This document shows, in pieces, positions 27,036 to 37,789 of a DNA stretch of 64,000 nucleotides. The DNA is from Alligator mississippiensis (Eukaryota > Chordata > Crocodylia > Alligatoridae), in the NCBI RefSeq assembly GCF_030867095.1, contig NC_081824.1, positions 92,435,882 to 92,499,881 of the forward strand, read 5' to 3'. The notes beneath the pieces are model-generated. The model had not been told where the DNA came from and made no database searches. It worked only from the letters and a program-made list of their open reading frames with translations. Position 1 is the first letter of the stretch. Each line of letters opens with the position of its first letter. The translations under genes and the position numbers were made by a program.

Positions 27036-27935
27036 TCATAGGATCATAAGAAACTAGAGCTGGAAGAGAACTCACAAAGTCATTTAGTCCAGCTCCCTGG
27101 CTCGAGGCAGGATCATCCCTGACTAAACAAACCATCTCACCTAAGTGCCTGCTCTTGAAAAGATACAGGGATGGAGATTCCACAACTTCTTTAGGTAGCC
27201 TGTTCCAATGCTTGGCCACTTGCATAGTGAGAAAGTTTCTCTTAATCTCCAACCTAAATTTCCTCTGACGAAGCCTGAGACTGTTGCTCCTACTCCAGTC
27301 CCCTCTGGCCATCCTCTCTCTAATCAACTTTCAGCTATTTAAAGACCGTTACAAAATCTCCCTCAGTCTTCTCTACTCCAGACTAAATAACCCTAGGTTC
27401 TTGAAGTCTTTCCTCCCAAGCTCCTTCCTAATCATTTTTGTTGCTCTGCACTTGACTCTTTCCAATCAGACCACATCATTATTTAAATCTGGGACTCAAA
27501 ACTGGACACAGTACTTTGCAGTACATAGTGTTAAAGAAAGTGGAAAAATCACTTCCCTTGATTTGCAGTTGACGCTCCTGTTAATACAATCCAGCATGCT
27601 CTTGGTTTTTTGTGACACACACATTGTTGGCTTATATTCAACTTAGAGTCTGTTCAATGGACCTCCATTCCTGGGGGCAGGGCAGCAAGGGGGAGGGCAG
27701 TTCCTGTGCAGCATGCCTAGCCAGGAACAGGGTAAAATGGTGCACACAATGCGAGGGAGGGAGGGAGGGGGGCGGGGGGGAGAAAGAGACCCAGGCTGCC
27801 CACTCTGCGTTTGCGGTCAGAGGGAAGGGGGCACCCACATGACATGTGCACCCCCTGCCACCCTGGTCTACACAGTATGCAGCCCTCAGCTGCAACTCCA
27901 CCCAACTTGGTGTCATCTGCAAATCTGCCAAGCAG
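27036..27935 (-). mobile_element. CR1 LINE 3' half, interrupted by GC-rich sequence
   Basis: The tail TTCATAGGATCATAAGAA at the low-coordinate end is followed, on the minus strand, by the ORF2 C-terminal region (KFRLEIKRNFLT, AKHWNRLPKEVVESPS). The Pro-His-Leu-Glu-Tyr region appears as non-coding similarity to about 27650. CR1 text resumes at 27896-27935, the complement of the AKFADDTKL codons. Between them lies about 240 bases of unrelated GC-rich sequence in place of CR1 sequence. It represents a different subfamily from the copy at 23062. Confidence 0.85.
27655..27895. repeat. GC-rich insert inside CR1, with G-quadruplex motif
   Basis: This interval breaks the CR1 copy. At 27755-27780 the plus strand reads four GGG runs separated by single A residues and continues into longer G-runs, a textbook G-quadruplex pattern. 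ORFs on both strands here reflect base composition, not coding. No terminal repeats or duplication were found at its edges. Confidence 0.6.
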
Positions 27936-28614
27936 GCACTAAATGCTGATACATACTAAAACATTTAACTATAACACAGCTCTACAAACAACTAAGGACC
28001 TGGTTATGCATTGACTTTGTCAATGTACAAAGCAGAGTTCAGTTGAAAGCATACTTCACTGTTCAAACATAATAGCATTTATCTAGCTTTGATTAAGTTT
28101 GAGAGAATTAACTTTTAGCTTTAATTATAGGTCCCTCTACCCCTTTATGAACACAGATACATAACAATTTACCTTCGGAGAAAATATTAACTGCCATTAA
28201 TAGAAGCCTGAATTATAAGTTTGAATTTAAAATTGTAAAGTCAGTAGTAGGCAAATATCTAACATATAAATGAACAAAAAAAATCCTATAGCATTATTCT
28301 ATAAAGTTTACTATACTTATATCATGATAGATGTTTAATTTTTTTTAATTTCCATTCAATAATGATATACATTAAGGAGCAGAAAAGTCAAACATCTTTA
28401 GAATAAAAAAGTTTATTCTAGATTGTTACCTTCTCAAGTGCTATCCCACAGTCAAAAGATAACATACCAAATTATGAGTGTTTAGTTAAGAGAAAAATAA
28501 TCAGAGATTTATACATTTTCCAATACTGAATAATACTACTCTGTATATTTTTAAAGAAGTTACTTTATAAAAAGGTAAAAACACAAAGTGTCCTTCATTT
28601 TTCCTATATGCCAT

Positions 28615-29220
28615 AAGTAGGGGTGCACTGATAAAGATATTTTGGGCCAATACCTATGGCTAATTATTGACCAGCCATATCAGCTGATAACTGTCCAACT
28701 GCTGATATGCAGCCTGGCAGCTTGGAGAGCAGCATCCGGCTGGTAAATTTGTTGGTGGGGAAGGGGTGTGGGGGGACGAAAGGGCATAGATGCAGGGCCG
28801 TCCCGGGGATGGGGAGGGGGGTGGTGAATCGAGGTGACCGTCCCGGGCCCCGTGCTTGGCGAGAACCTATGGACCTGGATAGAGTGGCCACGGCATTCTA
28901 TGCTCCCACCAGCTTTGTGTCCAGCCACTTGCTACCCCCCACCCCCCAACGCCACTGCTGTGAATGGCAGCGGCAGCTTCTTTGGGTCCAGGGTGTGTGC
29001 GATTGGAGTAGGGGCAGGGTCCCACATGGGCTGATTTGCCCCAGGCCCCCACCCTGCTTGCGTTAGCTCTGCATGGACAGGTCAGATTAAGGCCCTCATG
29101 GTGAGGGAGGGAGTAGGGCTGGGGCAGGTGCTGCACAGCTAGGGCAAAGTGGGACGCGGGACAGAGTGGAGCTGCAGCTTGTCGAGGGAGGGAATGGGGG
29201 AGTGGCTTCTGCTGCTATGG
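28615..29220. repeat. Unclassified GC-rich repeat beginning AGGGGTGCACTGATA
   Basis: The start (28618 onward, AGGGGTGCACTGATAAAG, then GGCCAATACC) resembles the end of hAT-type elements with GGGGTGCACCGATA termini known to me from several vertebrates. It is followed by about 500 bases of GC-rich DNA. The matching inverted right end was not found, so it may be truncated. Overlapping ORFs have no protein similarity. Positions 27936-28614 before it are plain AT-rich intron. Confidence 0.4.
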
Positions 29221-29694
29221 GCATTTCACTACAGTACCATATCTACATGTTTGGGGTCTTTCTCTGCACTACCACAATACAGAGAGCACTTCTATAGCTT
29301 ATTAATACAGACACAACTTATGTCCTTAATTGCCATTGATATGATTAGCCACGTTCTCTAAAGTAAAATTATGCTTGCTTTCTCATCTATGAATATCATT
29401 GGAAAAAGCTGTCTTGCTATTTTTAATGCATGTGCTGAAATCTGAATCTGTACCAACTTTCACACCCATTGTGCAAGTATTTCATTTTGTAACTGCTGGG
29501 AAAAAGCAGATATTAGCATTTTATATATATACTTCCATTTGGCTTCAAAAGCATAGCTGATATTTAGGAAAGGACTTTTGAAAGTCTCATGTGAATGAAT
29601 AGCACAGTTTTAATACTAAATTAAAGAATGCTTCTCCCTTTCTCAGAAACACAAATTTGAAAATCTTCAAATTAGCTTTTTCTTATATATAAGA

Positions 29695-30565
29695 AATGCC
29701 AACACATGCCTGCAGTGGCTGAGGCTAGAAGCTGGGGGACGCTAAAGCTGCCTTCCCTGCCCTTCCACAGTACTGAGCTAAGGGGGGGCATAGTCAGGCC
29801 CTGGCAGGGTGCTCTGATTAGGGAAGGGTTCCCCCCATTCGCCCCTCCCCACAACCAGCAAGGGAGCCAGCAGGAAGTTGAAAACAGAGCACTGAGTTAC
29901 ACAGCAAGGAGTTACACAGGTAGTTGTTAGCATTTATCAGCCCACCAAACAAAACAAAGCCTCTCTTATTAGTTTAAGCTCTTCTTAAACAACTTTTTTC
30001 AAGAGAAGAATGGAAGGACTTTACCAGCTATCTGTTGATTATCTCCAAAAAGCCCTAAGCTGACACTGACCTGTCTGCCTTTGTTCAGTCTCCCACAGTA
30101 TGGACTATGGCCAGGATATGGTATGCTAGCTAATGCTGAGAGGGGGGTCTACGTAAGGTGGGGGGGGGGAGGGGGAATCCCTGCTTGAGCAGGGAGTGGT
30201 GGGGGAGCAGGAGGAAGCCTGGTAGAGGCCACTATACCTGCAGTCTCTGCCAAAGCTCTAGCCAGGGAACAGAGCAGCGGGGCCAGCCCTCCTGGGCTGG
30301 AGCAGAGAGCACAGCCCCACCCAGGGTTGCAAAGCATCTGGGATGCTGGAGGACTCTGGTTTAACTTAAACCAGGAAGAGGTCTGGGACAGACATTGCAT
30401 AAACCAGTTTGACCCAAATCAGTTAAGTCTACATTCAACCAGGTTTATCTCAAACTGGTTTCAACCATTTTCAAACCAGTTTATGTGCACCAAATGTCTG
30501 TTATGTTACAGGTTTAAACCAGTTTCTGATCACTTAAACTGGTTTATGTGCAATATCTGTCCCTA
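29695..30565. repeat. TIR-like GC-rich repeat, copy 1 (left end missing)
   Basis: It shares two long blocks with 39997-40868: a left block around ACATGCCTGCAGTGGCT and a right block from TTTAACTTAAACCAGGAAG to TCTGTCCCTAGCC. The right block is itself made of repeated AAACCAGTTT and AAACTGGTTT words. Positions about 29900-30125 have no counterpart in the other copy and may be an insertion or a lineage-specific interior. The left terminal motif is absent. Positions 29221-29694 hold nothing recognised. Confidence 0.7.
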
Positions 30566-31242
30566 GCCTTATAGATAGTCAGGGAATGGGGAAGATATAA
30601 CTGTTCATTGCTATCAAGTAAAACTTTTGAGTGGCTGGGAGTGCAAGCCCTCAAGCTACATGCCACACCACACTGTACTGGGGATGCCCTCCTGCCCCTG
30701 CCACAGTGTACACCCTCCCTTTTCCACTGTACCATGACAGTGTTCTTGCACCCTGGACTCCAGGCTCTGTTGGGCTTGGCTCTGGTGTGAGAGCATGGTG
30801 CAACACAGCATGCACCGCCCCCCTCACTCCTACTTAGCCCAGTCCCCCAGGGAGCCGCACAACCAGAGCTGCACAAACAGGCATGCTCTGGGCCTCGGTG
30901 CGCGAGTTACCGCAGGAGTTCATGCAGAAGGGCACCTAGAAAGGGCAGCTAGCAGCCCACCGTGGTAACGCATGGCACACCCTGAGCTGCCAAAGTCCCC
31001 CTACACCAAGGGACAGATCCCTGGCACAGGACCTCAAGTAAAGGGAGTGATCCAGGGACCCAGGAAGTCCCCCAACAGCTCAGGAAGCCTGGAGATCTCC
31101 CTTCAGGATGCTGCTTGAGCCTGCCAGCCTGCCTAGCAGCGGCAGCAGCTGGTAAGGACCACATAGAGGTAATTACACCCACCTGGTCTCCTACTTACAT
31201 AAACACCTAGGGAGCTGCAAGACCAGGGTCTGCTGCTGCAAC

Positions 31243-32270
31243 ATGGTGATGACTTCAGTACATGCCGTACCCGCAGGCTTCCTGGTCTGGCTGGTCCATC
31301 CCAACTTGGTACCTCAGAGGTTTCCACTCAGACTGAGCCTATGTTTCCGGCCTCCACGCAGATGGAGCCCTTGGCTCCAGGCTGCAGGGGCTGCCTGGCT
31401 CATTGATACTGAGAAGAGGAGCACGGGCACTCACACTTGTGGGATACACTCCCTGGCAAAGTCTCTGGAGGGTCGGGTGAGCATGCTCCAAGAGGAAGCG
31501 AACCAGCTGCAAACCATCAGGGAACACGAGGTGGAGACTGACGCTTACTGCCAGGCCCTGCATCTGGAGAAAGATGCCACGGAGACTGGGCAGAAGGGTG
31601 GACTTGAGCAAGATGCCCCAAATGACAGTGGGTGAAAATTGGTCTCGTCAGGCCCAAAGCCACAACGTGTGTCAGTTGCTCCACCAATAGCCCTGCACAA
31701 CAGTTATGCAGCCCTCACACCATCAACAGACAGCATCTGTGTCCTCTGTACTAAAGACAGAACAGAAACAGGCAGTCCAACTAAGGAAACAATCAAGGGT
31801 GATTCTTGTGGGAGACTCCCCGCTGCAGGGCATAGAAGGAGCCATTTGTCATCCAGCTCCATTTGCTCAAGAGGCCTGCTGCCTTCCAGGAGCCAGGATC
31901 CAAGATGTTACAGCAAGGATCCCTAAGCTGGTCCACCCTATGGACAACTACCCCATGGCTCCCTGTCCACATAGGCCCCAACGACATGGCGAGAAACAGC
32001 CCTGGGAGGATCATGAGCAACTACAAGACCACAGGGCCGAAGCTCAAGGAACTAGGAGCACAAGTGGTCTTCTCCTCAATCCTCCCAGTCAGAGGCCATG
32101 GCCGTCAGAGGGAGGAGTGCATGAGGAGGTCAACTGAAGGCTTCGGAGATAGTGTTACCGTGTAGGCTTTGGATTCCTCGACCTTGGCATGCAGTTCAAT
32201 GGCATCAGTCTACATGCAAGAGACAGTATTCACCTCACAGACAGAGGGAAGAAGCTCTTCTATATGAGAA
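31243..32270 (+). pseudogene. CR1 ORF1 remnant with SGNH-hydrolase blocks
   Basis: CR1 ORF1 proteins of this clade carry an esterase-like SGNH hydrolase domain thought to act in RNP formation or membrane interaction. Here an N-terminal part (31243-31635) shows a heptad-like stretch (LEGRVSMLQEEANQLQTI) that could be coiled coil. After a frame change the three SGNH blocks follow: GDS at 31811-31819 (nucleophile Ser codon 31817-31819), GPND at 31974-31985 in another frame, and DSIH at 32222-32233 carrying the catalytic Asp and His. So every catalytic block is still readable, but in different frames and with stops. The assignment rests on motif order and on ORF2 following directly. Confidence 0.75.
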
Positions 32271-32451
32271 CTGCCAGCTTGCCGAGAAGGGCTTCAAACT
32301 AGGCATATCCAGGGGAGAGGGAGAAGGTTCCACTGAATCTTCTAGCCATGATGACCCAGAGGACGGCATTCACGTAATGGACACCCAGATGAACACTAAT
32401 GCCCTGAGAGACTTGCAGAGTGACAGAAAACCTGAGGTAGCTAAAGGTAAT

Positions 32452-35181
32452 TTCAGGTGTCTTTATGAGAATGCCAGAAGCATGGATAATAAACAGGAGG
32501 AACTGGCACTCCTGGTAGACAAGGAATTTGACCTCACTGGGTTGACAGATACCTGGTGGGACAATGCATATGATTGGGCAGTGGATATTGAGGACTGTAG
32601 GCTTTATAGAAACGATTGGGTTGGGAAGAACGGGGGGAGGTGTAGCCCTCTATGTGAAAGAGTGGTACCCCACCCTACTATCAAACCCTGCAGATCACAT
32701 TTGATACTAGGGACAGGTCCCTTGAGATGCTCTGATGGTGGGAGTCTACTACAGGCCTCCCTCCCAAGAAGAGTAGAGTGATCAGGCATTCTCCGCACAA
32801 CTGACTGAGGCAGCCAGCTCTAAAGACCTGATTGTCATGGGTCACTTCAACTACCCTGACATCTGTTGGGAGGACCATTCAGCCAGCTCCAGCAGGTCAA
32901 CCAACTTCATGGCAGCTACTGACAACCTGTTCCTGACACAGGTTGTGGAACAGACAACTAGGGGTAAAGCCACTCTGGACTTAGTGCTGACTAAAGGGGA
33001 GGACATGGTAGGTGACCTGAGGATTGAAGGTACTCTGGGTGACAGTGATCACGATCTGATTAGGTTCACCATCCACCAAAAGGCTGGGAATTTAGTTAGT
33101 AGTACAGAAGTCCTCAACTTCAAAAGGGCAGACTTTGGCAAAAACTCAGGAGTCTAGTTAGAGAGGCCCTCTGTGACCAGCGACTGGACAATATGGGAGT
33201 TCAGGAATGGTGGTGCTTCCTTAAGGGGGCAATTCTCACTGCTCAAAAAGAGGCCATTCCTACACAGTCAAAAAATAGAAAAGGAGCCAAGAGACTTGCT
33301 TGGTTCAACAGGGATATTAAGGAACTATTGGAAAAGAAAAAAGAAGCATACAAGCAATGGAAAAATGGTTCAGCAACCAGAGAGGAGTACACTTCTATAG
33401 CCAGGTCTGCAGGTACAAGACACAGAAAGCTAAGGCAGGCATGGAGATCAAGCTGACAACTGAAATTAAGGACAACAAAAATTCCTTCTATAGGTACATA
33501 TAGAGCAAAAAATATCAAGCTCCTCTGTGGGATCCCTACTGAATACCCAGGGACAGCCCACAGTTTATCCCCACAAAAAGGCAGAACTCCTAAATACATA
33601 CGTCACATCGGTATTCATGAAATCAGATGGGAGCTGTTCACCTGTCCAGAGGCCCAGGGAACATGGGGATGACAACAGACCACATTAAATCAGTCCTGAA
33701 CAGGTGAGAGGACTCTTAGAATATTTGAACGTTTTGAATCTGCTGGACCAGATAACCTGCGTCCGAGAGCCCTGAAAGAACTGGCTGTGCCTATAGCAGG
33801 GCCTCTGGCAAAGGTGTTTGAAGAGTCATGGAATTTGGGAGAGGTCCCGGATAAGTGAAAGAGGGCCAAGATTGTGCCTATCTTCAAGAAAGACAAGAGG
33901 GATGACCCTGGAAACTATAGACCAGTCAGTCTGACTTCGGTCCTGGGAAAAATTTTTGAAAAAATTGTTAAGGAGGCCATCAATTACAAGCTCATCAGTG
34001 ATGGGGTATTAAGAAGCAACCAGCATGGCTTTGTTGAGGGTAGATCATGCCTGACTAACCTCGTGTCCTTTAATAAGCAGGTAACTAACCAGCTGGACAA
34101 GGGACACAAGGTTGATATAATTTACTTAGATTTCAGTAAAGCCTTTGATTTGGTTTCCCATGAGATTCTCTCAATTAAATTGAAGGTTACTGGCCTAGAC
34201 CAGTCTACAGTGAAGTAGGTAGACAACTGGCTTAGAGGCCAATCCCAGAGAGTTGTAATCAATGGGATGGCCTCATCCTGGAAGGCTATCTCCAGTGGTG
34301 TCCCCAAGGGATCGGTGCTTGGACCCATGATCTTTAACATATTTATTAATGACATAGATGAGGGGGTGGAAAGCTCAATGATTAAGTTCACAGACAATAC
34401 CAAGCTGTGGGGAAATGCAAGCATATCAGAGGATAGGGTAAGGAACCAGGATGACCTTGACAGACTGGCTGTACAGGCTGAATGGAATCAGATGAGGTTT
34501 AACAGGGAAAAGTGCTGGGTTCTCCAACTGGGTAGGAAGAACCTACACCATACCTACACATGGGTGGTGGTCCACTGGCTGGCACAGCATCTGAACGGGA
34601 CCTGGGGGTTACAATCAGCTGGAAGATCAACATGAGCCAACAGTAAAGAAGTCCCCAGCAGGGCAAATAGAACTCTGGTGTGCATCAGCCGATGTGTTTC
34701 AAATAGATCCAGGGAGGTGCTTCTTCCTCTCTACTCGGCATTGGTGAGGCCACAGCTGGAGTACTGTGTCCAGTTCTGGGCACCACACTTCAGGAAGGAC
34801 GTGGATAAGCTCGAAAGGGTACAAAGAAGGGTTACCTGTACGATTATGGGCCTGGAGGATAGGTCCTATAAGGACAGACTCAGGCAACTGGGCCTGTTCA
34901 GTCTGAGTAAGAGAAGACTGAGAGGTGACTTGATAGCTACCTATGTCAGGGGTGAGCACAAAGACCTAGGGGAGCAACTCTTCAGGAAGGCACACCTTGG
35001 GAGGACGAAGACCAATAGGCACAAGCTAACAGAGGGAAAATTTAGGCTGATCATAAGGAAAAACTTCTGGTCTGTAAGGATATCTAGAATCTAGAACACA
35101 TTCCCAGCAGAGGTGGTGCAGTTGCCATCCTTGCATGTGTTCAAGAGGAGGCTGGATAAACACCTTGTTGAGCTCAGTTGA
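32452..35181 (+). pseudogene. CR1 ORF2 remnant (endonuclease plus reverse transcriptase)
   Basis: The apurinic-like endonuclease starts near CLYENARSMDNKQEELA (32459), continues TDTWWDNAYDW, and resumes after a frame change with VMGHFNYPDICWEDHS and GDSDHDLIRF (32837-33157). RT follows: IFKKDKRDDPGNYRPVSLTS (33874 on), QHGFVEGRSCLTNLVSF, IIYLDFSKAFD (motif A), GVPKGSVLGPMIFNIF, then FTDNTKLW at 34387-34410, and LVRPQLEYCVQFWAPHF with the C-terminal region to a TGA at 35179-35181. The second motif C aspartate is Asn (34396-34398), and an in-frame TAG interrupts RT near 34216. The enzyme could not work. Confidence 0.9.
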
Positions 35182-35262
35182 GCCCAATAACCTCCTGATC
35201 ATGGCAGGGAACCAGACTTGATGATTTTGCAGGTCCCTTCCAGTCCTTTGATTGTATGATTC

Positions 35263-36093
35263 AGCCTTCCCCTGACTTAATCTCACCCCCCTCCTCCCTG
35301 CAATGTACCATACTAGCACTCCTCTGCTGCACTGTGCACAGTGCCTAGGTCCCCTTCCCCAAGCTGCCCGGCCACAGGCTCCTTTGACCCTGCCACCCTG
35401 CCCCACCCCCAGGAACAGGGGCAAGATGTGGGAGCCAGAGGAGACAGGGTAAGCTCAGAGACTCTAGTGGCAACAGCAACAGCTGGGAGTCTGAGCAGAA
35501 GTTGGACAGCCCACAGGCAGCATGTTGGGCAGCACTGTTGTAGGACAGTTAGGCAATAGACTGAAGCCTGCCAAACTATGGCTAAACCCTGTACACACAA
35601 AGAATTGCTAGAAGTGGAAGATGCAACAGTACTGTTCTTATCTGTTCAATCCAGGAGTCAATGGGTAGTTTTCTTCTGTTGGTCCACTCCAGCCAAGCCC
35701 ATGACAGATAATTCTGAACTAAGGGCAGATGTTTCTGCCATGTATCTAGAAGTATTCAACTGCATATATTCCAGCCCTTATTACAGTGCTTTTTTTGTCA
35801 TCTGTAATACAATTAGGAGACTAGAAGAGCAATACTGTAAAAATATAATTTTCTATCTGAATTATTTACTGTAAAGCAGTGCTTAGAAAAATAACAACAA
35901 AAACAATATGTAGTCTTTTATGCAGCTTACATTAAAAAAAGCTGAGTTAATTAAAAACAGTTGACTACTGAGGAGCACTAAATTTTACAGTATCATTCAG
36001 TACTGCATGTCAAAAACCTTGAAATAAAAGCACTAATGACACTGCTGCAGAAAGAGGTCAGTTCACACAGCTTTTCTGAATGAACAACAATGC
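35263..36093. other. Intronic stretch, no gene
   Basis: 35263-35560 is GC-rich with overlapping ORFs on both strands and no recognisable protein; 35560-36093 is AT-rich. An ORF at 35578-35874 has no supporting features. Confidence 0.45.
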
Positions 36094-36594
36094 TGTTGTA
36101 AGGAGTGACCTAGAAACTACTATGCAAAGCCGAAGCAAAAGTCTCTGTTATGTGACGAATGCCCATCTGCAATGATAAGGAGGAGACAGTCTTAGATAAA
36201 GGAGGCTTGAAAACAAAAGCAGAATCAGAGTACTGGGTCAAAGAGCTCATTAAAATACTAAAAATCACGCCCCTAGGTGGGGAAAAAGTATGCTAATGTA
36301 TGCTCATGTATGTTAATGAGATACATAGCTAAAACACAGGTATAGAGACATGCTCAGTAAAGAATTCCTTGCGTCACTCCTTTATAGCCAATTAGCAAAC
36401 AAGGATGCTTATGAAGGTCCAAAACCCCTGTATAAAAGTTGCTTAGAATTAGAAATCTGGGTGCTTGTTATGTGAAATTATTCCGCTTGCACCTTTTATT
36501 GCTAGCAATAAATCTTCTTTATACTTTCACCCCTGGTATCTTTATTGGCCTTTGCATACCGGGCACGAACCCAGACTTGAGCTGCGGCTCAACA
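36094..36594 (+). mobile_element. Probable solo LTR of an endogenous retrovirus
   Basis: A 501-bp stretch starting TGTTG and ending CAACA, the mirror-image termini of a retroviral LTR. A TATAAAAG box at 36431-36438 and an AATAAA signal at 36507-36512 are spaced as in a U3-R-U5 layout. A short U5-like tail ending CGGGCACGAACCCAGAC... follows. No gag, pol or env coding sequence lies on either side within the window, so it is read as a solo LTR left by recombination between two LTRs. Flanking bases do not show a clear short duplication, which fits an old copy. The retroviral class is not determined. Confidence 0.7.
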
Positions 36595-37254
36595 CTGTGA
36601 AAACTGGAATTGATTGATAGCTTACCGTTTGCGTCACAATGCCCAAATGTTTACTATTTAAATCCTCAAGAAAGCATGAGACAAAAATCAAAACAAGTTT
36701 TACAAAGACTTCAACAATGCTAGTAAATTAAAATTGTATCCAGAATTGTTTAGAGATGGCAGAACTGGAGGAGAACAGTTTCTTTCTACAGCGTACAATT
36801 TGCTTCTTTAATGTAAAAATAAAAGGCTCAAGAAACTTCCAGGGAGAGAACATAACAGTTATTCTTGAACGGTAAAATTCTGTGTTTTAATTCATGTTAC
36901 CTTCCCTCTTCCCCCACCCCCCAGCACTCCCTTAGCAAACTGCATTACTAAGCACACACTACTGGAGTTTTCTTTATTACACTCAAAGCAAAGCATGTTG
37001 CATCAGTCTAGCAAAAGGAGTTACCCATTTGTAAATGTAAAAGAATTGTTATCAGAGTTAGGAAAAACTGAGGAGTAAATACAGAAGTATTTTCTCAACC
37101 TCACAGACCTTACAAGGTTGATATTAAGTCAGTCTTCTTGGGGATGGGTCATGACCTCAAGAATAACTCATACATAAAAAAATGGTACCAGTATCCTGAA
37201 AATGAAGGCACCGTAACAGATTTGATAGGCATATGGAACAAATCCAGAGACTGC

Positions 37255-37529
37255 ACTAAAGAAAGTGCCAATTGCTTCTTATGCAATATTAACATTGTTA
37301 GGTGTACAAACCTGATTCACAAGATAAACCCAGAGTTTCTGAATAGGAGTCCATAGTGTTAAAAAACACTCTTCCCTATTGGGATCTTCCGAATTCTCTG
37401 GAACAGAAGAATTGCTCTATTTTTTCCTGTAGTCAAAAAAACAAGTGAAAACTAAGAGCTGACAGTTTCTGAGAGGTGCCTTGAGTTGATCAAAGGGTGC
37501 CCAGAGTCCAAAAAGGCTGAGAAACACTG
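37255..37529. mobile_element. hAT-type MITE, left end lost
   Basis: It is related to 13510-13825 and 41719-41970 by the blocks TACAAACCTGATTCACA, ACAGAAGAATTGCTCTATT and AAAAAGGCTGAGAAACACTG. The right terminus CACTG is at 37525-37529, followed by ATCTAAGC. The left CAG terminus is not found, so the copy is truncated and no duplication can be tested. Positions 36595-37254 hold nothing recognised. Confidence 0.7.
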
Positions 37530-37789
37530 ATCTAAGCAGCAGTTAGCACTTTCTTTAGTGCAGTCTCTAGATTTGTTCCATTACTTATTCATTCAATCAC
37601 AAAAAATGGAAAGACATCACCACTTCTATCGACAACAACAAGCACATTACACACAACTTTATTTGTTGAACAAATGACTATGCCACCTTACCCACTGTAG
37701 CTCATTATCAGACCAATGGATGAAAAGTTGCTTATCAACATTTAATGTCAGAAAAATGAAGATCATGCTGGTCAGACAAACTTTTTGAA

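Larger units (their letters stand above)
30890..35262 (+). mobile_element. Near full-length CR1 LINE (about 4.4 kb), decayed
   Basis: The only copy in the window reaching through ORF1. It has a GC-rich leader from about 30890, ORF1 remnants (31243-32270), ORF2 remnants with endonuclease and RT (32452-35181), and a short 3' UTR ending TTGATTGTATGATTCA near 35262. It lies antisense to ATG5. The 5' boundary is approximate, because the GC-rich leader merges into GC-rich flanking DNA (30566-30889). Many stops and frameshifts show it is inactive. Confidence 0.88.

Noticed and set aside
27612..27949. Several overlapping ORFs on both strands
   Set aside because: They arise from GC-rich insert sequence within a CR1 copy; multiple frames open at once point to composition, not coding.
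28664..29136. Overlapping ORFs on both strands in GC-rich DNA
   Set aside because: They have no domain or motif, and the region looks like an unclassified repeat.
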